A program made the position numbers and the translations under genes. From Geomonas ferrireducens (GTDB lineage Bacteria; Desulfobacterota; Desulfuromonadia; Geobacterales; Geobacteraceae): a stretch of 64,000 nt of DNA. Below are positions 25,512 through 35,279 of this stretch, one piece after another; within the stretch, counting starts at the first letter, position 1; the number at the start of each line of letters is the position of its first letter. The stretch spans positions 1,093,897-1,157,896 of the forward strand of contig NZ_SSYA01000002.1 of the NCBI RefSeq assembly GCF_004917065.1, written 5' to 3'. The notes beneath the pieces were generated by a model. It was given only the letters and a program-made list of their open reading frames with translations, had not been told where the DNA came from and searched no databases.

Positions 25512-26282
25512 TCAAGCGGAGAATACGCCGCAGACCTTGTGCTGGCAGCCGACGAAGAGGTCGGGGCCGCACAGGTTCTGGCGTTTTAAAAGCCCGTCGG
25601 CGGCGGCAAAGGCCAGCGCCGGATCGTTGTTCACCTCGGAGAGATGTGAGAGGAAGACCCCCTGCAGCTCTGGGTGCAGAATCTCCTCCAAAAGGTTCGC
25701 CCCCTCCGTGTTGGAGAGGTGCCCGTGGCGGGAGCGGATGCGCTGCTTCAGATGCCATGGGTACGGCCCGTCCTGCAGCATCTGCTCGTCGTGGTTGAAC
25801 TCTAGGACCAGCGCGCGGCACCCCTTGAGCTTCTCCTGGGTGAGCCGGGTGGCGATCCCGAGATCGGTTGCGAAACCGATGCACCCCTCGCCGCTTTCGA
25901 TGCGGAAACCGACCGGATCGCAGGCGTCATGGGTGACCGGAAAGGGGTCGACCGACACACCCTTGAAGGCGAAGGAGGAACCGGCCTCGAACTCGATGAA
26001 CTCGGCCTTGCCGATGGCGTGGCCAGCCGCCTGCAGCAAGAGGCTCGAGCAGAGCACCGGAATCTTCAGGCGCCGGGCGAGCGCTCCCACACCGCGGATG
26101 TGGTCGCCGTGCTCGTGCGTCACCATGATGCCGTCCAGGGTGTCGGCGTCGACGCCGATCGAGGCGAGCCGGGTCATCGTCTCCCGGCCGGAGAGGCCGG
26201 CATCGATCAGCAAACGGCAGGCATCGGTTTCCAGAAACAGGGAATTCCCCTTGCTGCCACTTGCCAGGAGGCTGAGCCTCAT
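25512..26282 (-). CDS. MBL-fold metallohydrolase (YycJ/WalJ-like)
   Basis: A 256-residue metallo-beta-lactamase-fold protein. THEHGDHIRGVG is the H-x-H-x-D-H metal motif; LASGSKGNSLFLETD and IDAGLSGRETMTRL are typical of the YycJ/WalJ branch, whose members act as exonucleases with links to cell-wall regulation and mismatch repair. Later His residues (FNHDEQM, SRHGHLSN) complete the metal site. The start at 26282 begins the domain and has GGAGGG upstream. It is 113 bases downstream of the sensor kinase gene on the same strand. Confidence 0.82.
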   Translation of the reverse strand: MRLSLLASGSKGNSLFLETDACRLLIDAGLSGRETMTRLASIGVDADTLDGIMVTHEHGDHIRGVGALARRLKIPVLCSSLLLQAAGHAIGKAEFIEFEAGSSFAFKGVSVDPFPVTHDACDPVGFRIESGEGCIGFATDLGIATRLTQEKLKGCRALVLEFNHDEQMLQDGPYPWHLKQRIRSRHGHLSNTEGANLLEEILHPELQGVFLSHLSEVNNDPALAFAAADGLLKRQNLCGPDLFVGCQHKVCGVFSA

Positions 26283-26395
26283 CCATCCCTCCGAGAATTC
26301 GCGCATCGCCCGTACGGGGCTCATGAACGGCAGAAAAACCTTATTTTTATACAGGAAACGGGTGGCGGATTCAAGATGAAGTTGCTGAGTTTTGC

Positions 26396-28465
26396 TTAAC
26401 GCAGGAGCCTGCTGTAGTCGGTGTTCCCCTCGCCCAGACCGGGTGCCAGCGGGAGCAGAATGTGGAAGGTGGAGCCCGGGAAGCGCTCCGGGTTGTAGCC
26501 GGTGGACTCGACCCAGATCTCGCCACCGTGCATGTCGACGATCCCCTTGGCGATGGAGAGGCCAAGCCCCGCCCCCTTCGCCTTGAAGGCGACCTTGCCG
26601 CTTGAGTGCTCCTGGATGTTCCCCACCTCGTAGAACTTGTCGAAGACGCGCAGCTGGTCCTCGCGGTCGATGCCGATACCGGTGTCGGTGACGGTGATTT
26701 CCAGGAACAGGTGATGCTCGCGCCCCTCCGCCGACCCAGCGGGGCCGCGCAAAAGGTACTTCGCGGAGCTGCTCACCGTGATGCGCCCGCCGTCCGGGGT
26801 GAACTTGATGGCGTTTCCAAGGATGTTCGAGAGTAGCTGCATGAGCCTTAGCGCATCGCCGCGTATCGAAGGGAGCGACTCGTCGAGGTTCAGCACCACC
26901 TCCTGTTTTCTCATCGAGAAGAAGAAGCGCAGTTCGTTCACCGAGGCCTCGATGAGACGGTTCAGCTGGATGTCCTCCACCTTCAACTGCAGCCTCTTCT
27001 CGTCGATCATGGAAACGTCGACCATGTCCTTGATGATGTTGTCGAGGCGCGAGGCGGCGTTGGCGATGTTCACCACCATCTCGAGTACCGTCTTGTCCAC
27101 CTTGTCGGCGAGATCGGTGGTGATGAGTTCCGAGTACCCCATGATGACGGTGAGCGGCGTCTTCAGCTCGTGCGAGGCGAGCCCCAGGAAGGAATCCTTC
27201 ATCCGGTTCAGGCGCGCGAGGTCGGCGGAGCTCTTCTCCAGGTTCAGGATGATCTCGCGCTCGCGCGTAACGTCGCGGAATATGGCCTGGACCAGGGTCT
27301 CGGAGCCGCTTTTGATGCTGGAGGCGTGCAGCATGGCGACCATGGCGCCCCCCTCCTTCTTGGAGAGCTGCATCTCCTCGGCGATGTGCGCCCCCTCGGA
27401 GGCCTCGCGGAAGATCCGGTGCACCTTAGGGATGTTGCCGATATTCAGAAGCAGGAGCATCTTTGTGAGCGGAAGCCCAACGAGCTCCTTCGCCTCGTAG
27501 CCGAAGAACTCCTCCGCCATCTTGTTCACCATGCGGATCGAGTCGTCCGCCCCGATCACCACGATGGCGTCGCTTGCGTCCTCCATGAGCGACTTGTACA
27601 GCTCCTCGGAGCGCTCGAGGTCGGTGGAGAGGGTCTCGAGCTTGCGGTAGGAGGCCTGCAGTTCCTCGAAGGTCCGCTCCATGTCCTGGTAGTTCTTCTT
27701 GATCTCGGCGTCCCTGTTCTTCAGGAACTGAGACATGATGTTCACGTTTCTCGCGAGCTCGTTGAACTCGTCGACCTGCACCTCGCCGATATGGGTGTCG
27801 AAGGCACCCTCGGAGATCTGCTTCACCCCTTTCAAAAGGACCGAGATCGGCTGGGTGACGTAGCGCCTCATGAAGAGCATGATGAGGGTGAAGGAGGTGA
27901 TCAGGGAGAAGGCGAGCAGCAGGAGGGTCTTCAACACCATGCCGCGCATCTTGTCGAAGACGACCTGTTCGCTGAAACCGACGTGCGCCTGGGCGATCGG
28001 CTTGCCGTAGGGGCTCATCACCATGATGGCGTTGTCGTAATAAGAGTTGTGGGCCCCGTCGAACACCATGGAGACGCGCCGCTTGTAGACCGGCTCGTCA
28101 CCGGGGCGCGACTCCTCCTTCTGCGGCTGCGGCTGCAGCGGCATGGCGATGAAACGGGGATCGCTGGCGAAGAGCACGCGCCCATCGAGGTCGGTCACCA
28201 CGCAGTAGGCGATGTCCGGATTCCCCTCGATGATCTCGCGGCACTTCTCGGAGACCCCGGTCATGTCCTTCAGCTCGAGCCCCAGGTTCAACACCTTCTC
28301 GATGTTGGACTTAAGCGCCACGGCGAGCCCCTTGGAGCGCAGGTTGAGCGCGCTCACCTGGTCCTTGCGCAACGCCATGATGTCCATACCTGAACTAATG
28401 AAGATAGTAAGGAAGAGGATCAGGAAGGAGAAGAGAAGGATGCGTTTTTCCAGTGTCATTTTCAT
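26396..28465 (-). CDS. Membrane sensor histidine kinase (Cache-like sensor, HAMP, PAS)
   Basis: A 689-residue kinase. First membrane span at about residues 8-27, a periplasmic sensor region of 150 residues (AYCVVTDLDGRVLFASD suggests a Cache/PAS-like fold), second span about 180-200, HAMP, a coiled-coil, a PAS domain (YKSLMEDASDAIVVIGADD), then HisKA with SHELKTPLTVIMGYSEL (phosphorylated His) and HATPase with the N, G1 (DTGIGI) and G2 (GLGLSIAKGIV) boxes. No response regulator is adjacent, so it is an orphan kinase. ATG at 28465 starts the first span; the ribosome site is weak, and a longer start at 28552 cannot be excluded. Confidence 0.88.
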   Translation of the reverse strand: MKMTLEKRILLFSFLILFLTIFISSGMDIMALRKDQVSALNLRSKGLAVALKSNIEKVLNLGLELKDMTGVSEKCREIIEGNPDIAYCVVTDLDGRVLFASDPRFIAMPLQPQPQKEESRPGDEPVYKRRVSMVFDGAHNSYYDNAIMVMSPYGKPIAQAHVGFSEQVVFDKMRGMVLKTLLLLAFSLITSFTLIMLFMRRYVTQPISVLLKGVKQISEGAFDTHIGEVQVDEFNELARNVNIMSQFLKNRDAEIKKNYQDMERTFEELQASYRKLETLSTDLERSEELYKSLMEDASDAIVVIGADDSIRMVNKMAEEFFGYEAKELVGLPLTKMLLLLNIGNIPKVHRIFREASEGAHIAEEMQLSKKEGGAMVAMLHASSIKSGSETLVQAIFRDVTREREIILNLEKSSADLARLNRMKDSFLGLASHELKTPLTVIMGYSELITTDLADKVDKTVLEMVVNIANAASRLDNIIKDMVDVSMIDEKRLQLKVEDIQLNRLIEASVNELRFFFSMRKQEVVLNLDESLPSIRGDALRLMQLLSNILGNAIKFTPDGGRITVSSSAKYLLRGPAGSAEGREHHLFLEITVTDTGIGIDREDQLRVFDKFYEVGNIQEHSSGKVAFKAKGAGLGLSIAKGIVDMHGGEIWVESTGYNPERFPGSTFHILLPLAPGLGEGNTDYSRLLR

Positions 28466-28674
28466 CAAGTAAATGTCCAGCAGCCAGCGTGGTGGAAAAT
28501 GGTGCGCATCATGGTCCACGCCAGCATAATTTATACTTCTGCGAAAAGTCAATTATTATGTGTATTTATTCACCGATAAAATACCGATCGCAAGCTCTCG
28601 ATTAACCGTAAAAACCGTGCCTGTACCGGCTCTTCATCGCTATCGACAATCCCGGAATTATCTTGAATAAAATC

Positions 28675-28703
28675 TTGACGACCACCCCATCGGCTGTTAG
28701 TAT
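28675..28703 (+). promoter_or_regulatory. Sigma-70-like promoter for gap
   Basis: TTGACG, 17 bases, TAGTAT, ending 40 bases before the gap ATG. The GGGAGG ribosome site is at 28733. Confidence 0.6.
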
Positions 28704-28731
28704 GCCCAATTGTGAAGGAATACTTAATTAA

Positions 28732-29739
<1,008 letters not shown>

Positions 29740-29764
29740 CAGGCGCGGAGCTTATGACAAACCG

Positions 29765-29798
29765 CGGGGGGGGAGCAGTCGCCCCCCCGTTTATTTTT
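29765..29798 (+). terminator. G/C hairpin after gap
   Basis: CGGGGGGG and CCCCCCCG form an eight-base stem, followed by TTTATTTTT. Read-through into pgk is likely because no separate promoter is evident in the 20 bases left before pgk. Confidence 0.8.
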
Positions 29799-29817
29799 AG
29801 TGCAACGAGGAGGAATC

Positions 29818-31017
29818 ATGTCAATTCGCTACATCGATGAAATCGAAAACCTTGCCGGCAAGAAAGTGTTCATGCGCGTCGACTTCAACGTGCCGCTGGA
29901 CGAGCACCAGAACATCACCGAGGACACGAGGATCCGTGCGGTACTCCCCACGATCAACTACGCGCTGGACAACAAGGCGAAGATCGTGCTTGCCTCGCAC
30001 CTGGGGCGCCCTAAGGGGGAGCGCAAGGAGAAGTACTCCATGGCCCCGGCCGCGAAGCGTCTTTCGAGACTTCTGGGCAAGGAGGTGAAGCTCGCCGTCG
30101 ACTGCATCGGTGACGAAGTGCGCGCCATGATCGACGCCATGCAGCCCGGCGACGTGGTCATGCTAGAGAACGTCCGCTTCTACAACGGCGAGGAGAAAAA
30201 CGACGCCGACTTCGCCAAGGCCCTCGTCAACGGTTGCGAGGTGTACGTGAACGACGCCTTCGCGGTGTCGCACCGCGCCCACGCCTCCGTCGAGGCGATC
30301 ACCGACTTTTTCCCGGTGGTCGCTGCGGGCTTTTTGATGAAGAACGAGATGAACTACTTCGAGAAGGCGATGAAGAACCCGATCCGCCCGCTGGTCGCCA
30401 TCCTTGGCGGCGCCAAGGTTTCCGGCAAGATCGAGGTGCTTGAGAACCTGTGCGACAAGGTGGACAAGATCATCATCGGCGGCGGCATGGCCTTCACCTT
30501 CCTGAAGGGGATGGGTTACAACGTAGGGAAGTCGCTGGTCGAGGACAACCTGATCGAGACCGCGATGAAGACCTACGAGAAGGCGCGTCAGAAGGGGGTC
30601 AAGTTCTACCTTCCGGTCGACTGCGTCGTGGCGGACCAGTTCAACCCGGCCGCCGAGACCAAGGTTACCCCGATCCAGGAGATCCCGGAAGGGTGGATGG
30701 CGCTCGACGTCGGCCCCGCCACGGTCACCCTCTTCGCCGAGGCGCTGCAGAACGCGAAGACCATCGTCTGGAACGGCCCGATGGGTGTCTTCGAGATGGA
30801 CGCCTTCTCCCGGGGCACCTTCGCCATGGTCTCCGCCGTGGCCAACTCCTACGCGCTCACCATAGTGGGTGGCGGCGACACCGACGTCGCGGTGCACCGC
30901 GCCGGCGAGTACGCGAAGATCAGCTACATCTCCACCGGCGGCGGCGCCTTCCTCGAGCTTCTGGAAGGTAAGAAGCTCCCCGGCATCAAGGTCCTCGAGG
31001 ACAAGGGGCACAAGTAA
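29818..31017 (+). CDS. pgk: Phosphoglycerate kinase
   Basis: A 399-residue PGK producing ATP from 1,3-bisphosphoglycerate. [12 protein letters not shown] is the substrate-binding N-domain signature; [40 protein letters not shown] and the C-domain [12 protein letters not shown] (nucleotide site) are all present. The ATG at 29818 has GAGGAGGA upstream; an ATG at 29800 precedes the ribosome site and is unlikely. It is followed by a terminator-like hairpin and tpiA. Confidence 0.97.
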   Translation: MSIRYIDEIENLAGKKVFMRVDFNVPLDEHQNITEDTRIRAVLPTINYALDNKAKIVLASHLGRPKGERKEKYSMAPAAKRLSRLLGKEVKLAVDCIGDEVRAMIDAMQPGDVVMLENVRFYNGEEKNDADFAKALVNGCEVYVNDAFAVSHRAHASVEAITDFFPVVAAGFLMKNEMNYFEKAMKNPIRPLVAILGGAKVSGKIEVLENLCDKVDKIIIGGGMAFTFLKGMGYNVGKSLVEDNLIETAMKTYEKARQKGVKFYLPVDCVVADQFNPAAETKVTPIQEIPEGWMALDVGPATVTLFAEALQNAKTIVWNGPMGVFEMDAFSRGTFAMVSAVANSYALTIVGGGDTDVAVHRAGEYAKISYISTGGGAFLELLEGKKLPGIKVLEDKGHK

Positions 31018-31024
31018 AAGACGA

Positions 31025-31077
31025 GGGCGAGGCGAGGGTTGCGGCTGACAAGTCAAAGCCCTCGACCTCGCCCCTTT
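31025..31077 (+). terminator. Hairpin after pgk
   Basis: GGGCGAGG/CCTCGCCC and inner CGAGGG/CCCTCG pair around a 20-base loop, followed by CTTT. The T-run is short, so it may be leaky. Confidence 0.5.
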
Positions 31078-31122
31078 CTGAACCCTACATTTTATTCTGA
31101 TCTGTCATTGAGGAGGGATTAG

Positions 31123-31878
31123 ATGCGCAAGCCGGTCATAGCAGGCAACTGGAAACTGTACAAAACGAAGGACGAGGCGCTCGCCCTGATCGAGGAGCTC
31201 GCGCCGTTGGTCACCGGCGTTGATAACGTCGAGATCGTGGTGGCGCCGGTATTCACCGTGCTCCCCGCCCTCCCCGCCGCTCTTGCCGGCACCGGCATAA
31301 ACCTCGCCGCCCAGGACGTCTTCTGGGAAGAGGAAGGGGCCTACACCGGCGAGGTATCTCCGCGCATGCTGCTCGACGCCGGTGCAAGCCACGTCATCAT
31401 CGGCCACTCCGAGCGCAGGCAGTACTTCGGCGAGACCGACACGACGGTGAACAAGAAGATCAAGGCGGCGCTCAAGGGTGCCCTGGTGCCGATCTTCTGC
31501 ATCGGCGAGACCCTTGAGGAACGCGAGGCCGGCAACACCTTTAAGGTGTTGGAGCGCCAGTTGAAGGGGGGGCTCGAAGGGCTCACGGAAACCCAGTTCG
31601 CAGCGGTCATCATCGCCTACGAACCGGTCTGGGCCATCGGCACCGGCAAGGTAGCCACCGATGACCAGGCGCAGGAGGCGCACGCCTTCATCCGCGGCGT
31701 CGTAGCGCAGTTGCTTGGGAAAAACGCGGCCGACAAGGTACGCATCCTCTACGGCGGTTCGGTGAAGCCCGAGAACGTCAAGGGGCTCATGAGTCGCCCC
31801 GACATCGACGGCGCCCTGGTGGGAGGTGCGAGCCTCAAGGGGGCCTCGTTCGCCTCGATCGTCCGGTTTGGTGAATAG
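31123..31878 (+). CDS. tpiA: Triosephosphate isomerase
   Basis: A 251-residue TIM interconverting dihydroxyacetone phosphate and glyceraldehyde 3-phosphate. AGNWKLYKT contains the catalytic Lys, VIIGHSERRQYFGE the catalytic His, and AYEPVWAIGTGKVA the catalytic Glu with loop 6; YGGSVKPENV and LVGGASLKG bind phosphate. GAGGAGGG precedes the ATG. It completes the glycolytic cluster and lies upstream of secG, an often-seen order in this group. Confidence 0.97.
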   Translation: MRKPVIAGNWKLYKTKDEALALIEELAPLVTGVDNVEIVVAPVFTVLPALPAALAGTGINLAAQDVFWEEEGAYTGEVSPRMLLDAGASHVIIGHSERRQYFGETDTTVNKKIKAALKGALVPIFCIGETLEEREAGNTFKVLERQLKGGLEGLTETQFAAVIIAYEPVWAIGTGKVATDDQAQEAHAFIRGVVAQLLGKNAADKVRILYGGSVKPENVKGLMSRPDIDGALVGGASLKGASFASIVRFGE

Positions 31879-31976
31879 TGCTTGGTAATTTTGAACAAGT
31901 ATGTTAAATAGACTCTTTGTATGTTAAGAAGACTTTTTCGCAGTCTCTTTGAACACTTTCGGAGGTTAGTTTTTTA

Positions 31977-32375
31977 ATGACTATTCTACTGGTAACTCTG
32001 CATGTCATGGTCTGTTTCGCGCTTATCGTGGTCGTTTTGCTGCAGTCCGGCAAAGGGGCCGAGATGGGGGCATCGTTTGGCGCCAGCGGCAGCCAGTCCG
32101 TGTTCGGCGCAGGCGGTGGCAACACCTTCATGAGCAAGCTGACCACTTACGCCGCAGTAATCTTCATGCTGACCTCCCTCTCCCTCGCCTTCATCTCCGG
32201 CAAAGGCGGCGGTTCGTCCATCATGTCCAAGGCTCCCAAGGCCAAGCCGGCCCCCATGGGCGGCATGCCGCTGCAGCAGCCGATGAAACCGGGTGCACCC
32301 GCTACCGCACCGGCAGCACCTGGCGCGCCCGCAGCACCGGCGGCACCGGCGGCACCCGCAGCACCGGCAAAGTAA
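31977..32375 (+). CDS. secG: Preprotein translocase subunit SecG
   Basis: A 132-residue SecG, the small helper subunit of the SecYEG channel. Two membrane spans at about residues 2-22 and 55-75 bracket the conserved LLQSGKGAEMGASFGASGSQ and SVFGAGGGNTFMSK segments. The C-terminal 50 residues are a low-complexity Ala/Pro tail typical of Geobacter SecG. GGAGG lies upstream. The tpiA-secG-tRNA-Leu order is common in bacteria. Confidence 0.93.
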   Translation: MTILLVTLHVMVCFALIVVVLLQSGKGAEMGASFGASGSQSVFGAGGGNTFMSKLTTYAAVIFMLTSLSLAFISGKGGGSSIMSKAPKAKPAPMGGMPLQQPMKPGAPATAPAAPGAPAAPAAPAAPAAPAK

Positions 32376-32393
32376 TTAATTAGAGATTTGCTG

Positions 32394-32422
32394 TTGACAT
32401 CTCTAACCAGTAATGTTAAAAG
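32394..32422 (+). promoter_or_regulatory. Promoter of tRNA-Leu (copy 1)
   Basis: TTGACA, 17 bases, TAAAAG, 13 bases before the tRNA. The second tRNA-Leu copy has the same -10 and a TTGACT. Confidence 0.55.
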
Positions 32423-32435
32423 TCTGGTTCTTCCT

Positions 32436-32522
32436 GCCGAAGTGGTGGAATTGGTAGACACACCATCTTGAGGGGGTGGCGGGCGATAGCCTGTACGAGT
32501 TCGAGTCTCGTCTTCGGCACCA
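32436..32522 (+). tRNA. tRNA-Leu (GAG), copy 1
   Basis: An 87-base class II tRNA. GCCGAAG pairs with CTTCGGC, then A and an encoded CCA. The anticodon stem CCATC/GGTGG encloses TTGAGGG, giving anticodon GAG (codons CUC/CUU). The long variable arm and GTTCGAGTC T-loop fit leucine tRNAs. Identical in sequence to the copy at 33148. Confidence 0.95.
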
Positions 32523-32534
32523 GAAAAGATCAAA

Positions 32535-32564
32535 GGGTTACGGTACACACCGTAGCCCTTTTTT
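32535..32564 (+). terminator. Terminator after tRNA-Leu copy 1
   Basis: GGGTTACGG and CCGTAGCCC pair (one G-T) followed by six T. Confidence 0.85.
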
Positions 32565-32679
32565 CATTTCCGCTCCCCACTTTGCCCTCCCCCCTCCCCC
32601 TACCCTCTGGCACCCCTCACCACAACCGGAGTAAAATAACTACAGGCAAAAGGACAGGAGGTCCAGGTGCAAGACCACC

Positions 32680-32800
32680 AGCCCCCTGTCCCCAGTAGCG
32701 CGCCTCCCCGAAAGGGGTACCTGTCCAGCATAGCCTCCGCAAAGGGGGTACCTGTCCCCCGTAGCCTTGGCGCCTGTCCCCCGTAGCCTTGGCGAAGGGG
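32680..32800. repeat. Four degenerate CCTGTCCCCCGTAGCC-type repeats
   Basis: Starting near 32684, 32729, 32750 and 32773, CCTGTCC is followed by a version of CCCGTAGCCT and then by AAAGGGGGTA or GAAGGGGG. Spacing is about 22-45 bases. The last two copies are nearly identical. No gene is seen in 32570-32820. Confidence 0.6.
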
Positions 32801-32821
32801 GAAAGGGGGAAAGGAGGTCAT

Positions 32822-33055
32822 ATGAAAAGACACACCAGATCGAACGCAGCCGAAGCACTCGACCGACAGCACCAGGGCACGATAAGCAGCCGCTTCGAAA
32901 GCATGGACTTAACACCGGGGCGCGACCCCGCGGAAGGAGCCGATATCCCGCTGACGTCGCCGCTGCACGAGCGTTGGGCGCAGGGGACGCCACAGCGAGA
33001 CCCGACGGAAGGACCAGTTATCCCGACCGGCTCGCCGCGCCGCAGTGGGAAGTAA
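32822..33055 (+). CDS. Small hypothetical protein with an internal duplication
   Basis: A 77-residue hydrophilic, Pro/Arg-rich protein without recognisable family. The ATG at 32822 has a near-perfect ribosome site, AAAGGAGGTCAT. The C-terminal half contains two similar units, RDPAEGADIPLTSP and RDPTEGPVIPTGSP, about 25 residues apart, which suggests selection on the protein. It lies between two identical tRNA-Leu genes. It could instead be a chance open frame in repeat-rich DNA; the Shine-Dalgarno and the internal repeat argue for a real gene. Confidence 0.45.
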   Translation: MKRHTRSNAAEALDRQHQGTISSRFESMDLTPGRDPAEGADIPLTSPLHERWAQGTPQRDPTEGPVIPTGSPRRSGK

Positions 33056-33104
33056 ATGAACCAGTACGCGAGCTGACAAAATTCCACAACCTGGGTTTAT
33101 TTTG

Positions 33105-33133
33105 TTGACTTCGCGCCAAGCTAATGATAAAAG
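33105..33133 (+). promoter_or_regulatory. Promoter of tRNA-Leu (copy 2)
   Basis: TTGACT, 17 bases, TAAAAG, 14 bases before the tRNA. Confidence 0.55.
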
Positions 33134-33147
33134 AATGGCTCTTCAAC

Positions 33148-33234
33148 GCCGAAGTGGTGGAATTGGTAGACACACCATCTTGAGGGGGTGGCGGGCGATA
33201 GCCTGTACGAGTTCGAGTCTCGTCTTCGGCACCA
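33148..33234 (+). tRNA. tRNA-Leu (GAG), copy 2
   Basis: Identical to the 87-base tRNA at 32436-32522, including the encoded CCA and the anticodon loop TTGAGGG. It has its own promoter and terminator, so the two copies are independent units and not a polycistronic pair. Confidence 0.95.
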
Positions 33235-33243
33235 CACAAACAC

Positions 33244-33275
33244 AACGCTCCAGCTTTACAGCTGGGGCGTTTTTT
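33244..33275 (+). terminator. Terminator after tRNA-Leu copy 2
   Basis: AACGCTCCAGCT and AGCTGGGGCGTT pair (one T-G), followed by a run of T. Confidence 0.85.
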
Positions 33276-33467
33276 GTTCTTACCCTTCCCTGCTCTGCGA
33301 TTTACAGTCACAGCCATTGTTTTCCCTGTTCTTCAGCAGATCAATTACAACCGCTTCGCCTCACAACTCCTCCACGGCATCCCGAAGTTACAACATTACA
33401 TATCACTCATCCAATCGACAGTAACCCCTTCCCTGCCCTCACAGCGAAAATCAGCAAAGCGGTCTGG

Positions 33468-33495
33468 TTGACAACCAATCAACTCCCCATATAAT
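33468..33495 (+). promoter_or_regulatory. Strong sigma-70 consensus promoter of the ferritin-like gene
   Basis: Perfect TTGACA and perfect TATAAT with a 16-base spacer, ending 46 bases before the ATG at 33542. Confidence 0.75.
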
Positions 33496-33541
33496 GTTTA
33501 CACCGACAATTTAATGATATCCAAAGACACAGGAGGGTTAT

Positions 33542-34030
33542 ATGAAAGACATGCAGGACGCACTCAAGCAAGCCATCCAGACCGAGAAGAACGCGATGAA
33601 CTTCTACCAGATCGGCGCACAGCAGATGAAGGACAAGGAAGCCAAGCGGCTCTTCGAACAGCTGGCCAGGGAAGAGAAGGAACATGCGGCCCAGTTCTTC
33701 AAGGCCTACCAGGGGAAAGAGCTCGGGTCGTTCGAAGAGTTCATAACGTCCCCTCCCCAGAACGAAGCGCTTTGGATCAATTCCATCCAGAAGGTGATAG
33801 GTGCCGACTTCACCGAGCAGAAAGCGCTTGAGTACGCCATGGAGAAAGAGACCCAGCTGGAGAAGGCCCTTCGTGAGACCGCGGCGAAAATCACCGACTC
33901 ATCCATCAAAGAGATCTTCCTCTGGAACGCCAACGAGACGCACAACCACTTCCTCACCATCGAGGCCGAGTACGCGCGCATCATGGCGATGGTGGACGAG
34001 TCCGACATGGACACCTTCGTCAGGGAGTAG
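33542..34030 (+). CDS. Ferritin-like/rubrerythrin-family diiron protein without rubredoxin domain
   Basis: A 162-residue four-helix protein: QTEKNAMNFYQIGAQQ (helix A Glu), REEKEHAAQFF (E-x-x-H), EKETQLEKALRETA and NANETHNHFLTIEAEYARI (E-x-x-H-like). The motif spacing matches the erythrin core, but no CxxC pairs follow, so it lacks the rubredoxin domain of the rubrerythrin at 2572. It may act as a peroxidase or iron-handling protein. AGGAGGG precedes the ATG, a consensus promoter lies upstream and a terminator downstream, so it is a monocistronic and probably well-expressed unit. Confidence 0.85.
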   Translation: MKDMQDALKQAIQTEKNAMNFYQIGAQQMKDKEAKRLFEQLAREEKEHAAQFFKAYQGKELGSFEEFITSPPQNEALWINSIQKVIGADFTEQKALEYAMEKETQLEKALRETAAKITDSSIKEIFLWNANETHNHFLTIEAEYARIMAMVDESDMDTFVRE

Positions 34031-34062
34031 CGACGTTATTCGTATAAAAGAAGCGACACCGA

Positions 34063-34087
34063 GGGGGGGCCATCGAGCCCCCTTTTT
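34063..34087 (+). terminator. Terminator of the ferritin-like gene
   Basis: GGGGGC and GCCCCC with loop CATCGA, followed by TTTTT. Confidence 0.85.
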
Positions 34088-34155
34088 AGCACCTACGTTT
34101 TTTCGATCAGTTAACCGACACGGCCGAAAAAGATAATCATTCAGCCATTTTTTTC

Positions 34156-34184
34156 TTGCACGGGAAGGCGTCCGATGCTATAAG
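34156..34184 (+). promoter_or_regulatory. Promoter of tRNA-Leu (CAG)
   Basis: TTGCAC, 17 bases, TATAAG, 14 bases before the tRNA. Confidence 0.55.
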
Positions 34185-34198
34185 TAGGTCTCTCGCAA

Positions 34199-34285
34199 GC
34201 CGGAGTGGCGGAATTGGTAGACGCGCTAGATTCAGGTTCTAGTACTCGAAAGGGTGTGCTGGTTCGATTCCAGTCTTCGGCACCA
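34199..34285 (+). tRNA. tRNA-Leu (CAG)
   Basis: An 87-base class II tRNA. GCCGGAG pairs with CTTCGGC; anticodon stem CTAGA/TCTAG encloses TTCAGGT, giving CAG (codon CUG). Encoded CCA at the end. Confidence 0.95.
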
Positions 34286-34292
34286 AAAGATC

Positions 34293-34324
34293 AAGAGGTT
34301 AGGCAACGGCCTAACCTCTTTTTT
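34293..34324 (+). terminator. Terminator-like hairpin after tRNA-Leu (CAG)
   Basis: AAGAGGTTAGG and CCTAACCTCTT form an 11-bp stem followed by T residues. The tRNA-Ala begins 18 bases later, so it may act as a partial terminator or a processing signal. Confidence 0.75.
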
Positions 34325-34342
34325 CTTCCTTTACAATCAGAT

Positions 34343-34418
<76 letters not shown>

Positions 34419-34426
34419 TCAATCAG

Positions 34427-34456
34427 AAGGGCCAGGCATTTTGCCTGGCCTTTTTT
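34427..34456 (+). terminator. Terminator after tRNA-Ala
   Basis: GGCCAGGCA and TGCCTGGCC with loop TTT, followed by six T. Confidence 0.9.
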
Positions 34457-34701
34457 CTTTGCGTAACCCTGCCGTAGCCCCCCCCTTTTTGCGAAGTCTC
34501 TTCGGAAATTCCTGAAAAGTTTCAGTTCGCGTGCCTCGAAGCTGTGATCATGGCATCACGTTCCCCCGTTTCCTCCTCTCAATATTAAAGCTGAAGAGGA
34601 TTCAATTTAATTGCCTCACACGCTGTACAACCGTGGGGACTTAGCTATATTAGACGGCAGCAGCGTTAGCCAACTCTAACCATCAAAAAACGGAGGTGAC
34701 G

Positions 34702-35067
34702 ATGCTACATCTAAAGTATGAATTAGCCGGTAAAGCTTCGACGGTCCTCAGCAACTGCCAACGGTACTACGGCGGATTGGCCTCACTGTCGTTGTACAAA
34801 AAAGCGGCCGAGCAGGCGGTTCCTCTGGAGGTGATCAAAGCAGCGATCGATGACGCGGAGCAAAAGTACAACAGTGCCATCAACTACGATCGCGTCGCCA
34901 TTGTAATGCGGAACAAATCCTTCAAAGTAATGATTGACCTGTTCAAGAAGGTCGCCGCCTATCTCCAGGTGGTGGCTACGGATGACGACATCCCTGCTCT
35001 GCTGCAGGCAGGAGTCGAAGTGGTCGCCACCCCCAAGAGGAAAAGGGCCTCCTCGTCTTCGTCTTAG
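34702..35067 (+). CDS. Hypothetical helical protein
   Basis: A 121-residue, mostly helical, Ala/Lys-rich protein ending in a basic KRKRASSSSS tail. No family is recognised. The ATG at 34702 follows GGAGGTGAC by one base; an ATG at 34696 falls inside that ribosome site and is rejected. A hairpin terminator follows at 35094. The basic C-terminal tail could bind nucleic acid, but nothing else supports that. Confidence 0.65.
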   Translation: MLHLKYELAGKASTVLSNCQRYYGGLASLSLYKKAAEQAVPLEVIKAAIDDAEQKYNSAINYDRVAIVMRNKSFKVMIDLFKKVAAYLQVVATDDDIPALLQAGVEVVATPKRKRASSSSS

Positions 35068-35093
35068 GGAGCATCAAGGTCCGTGGCTACCCA

Positions 35094-35132
35094 CTCCCTC
35101 GATGGCAAAAGCATGGCATCGAGGGAGCCTTT
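35094..35132 (+). terminator. Hairpin after the 34702 gene
   Basis: CTCCCTCGATG and CATCGAGGGAG form an 11-bp stem with a 12-base loop, followed by CCTTT. Confidence 0.6.
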
Positions 35133-35279
35133 CCACTTTGTTCATGCCTACCTAGCCCGTTGCACCTTGCCCCCGCCCCCGCTTAGACCTCCACACACTT
35201 ACGTACTGCCTTACGACACTTCATCAGGTCCAGGCGTCGTGGCAGTTCGCGCGACATGTTGCTCCATCAAGCCCAAACG

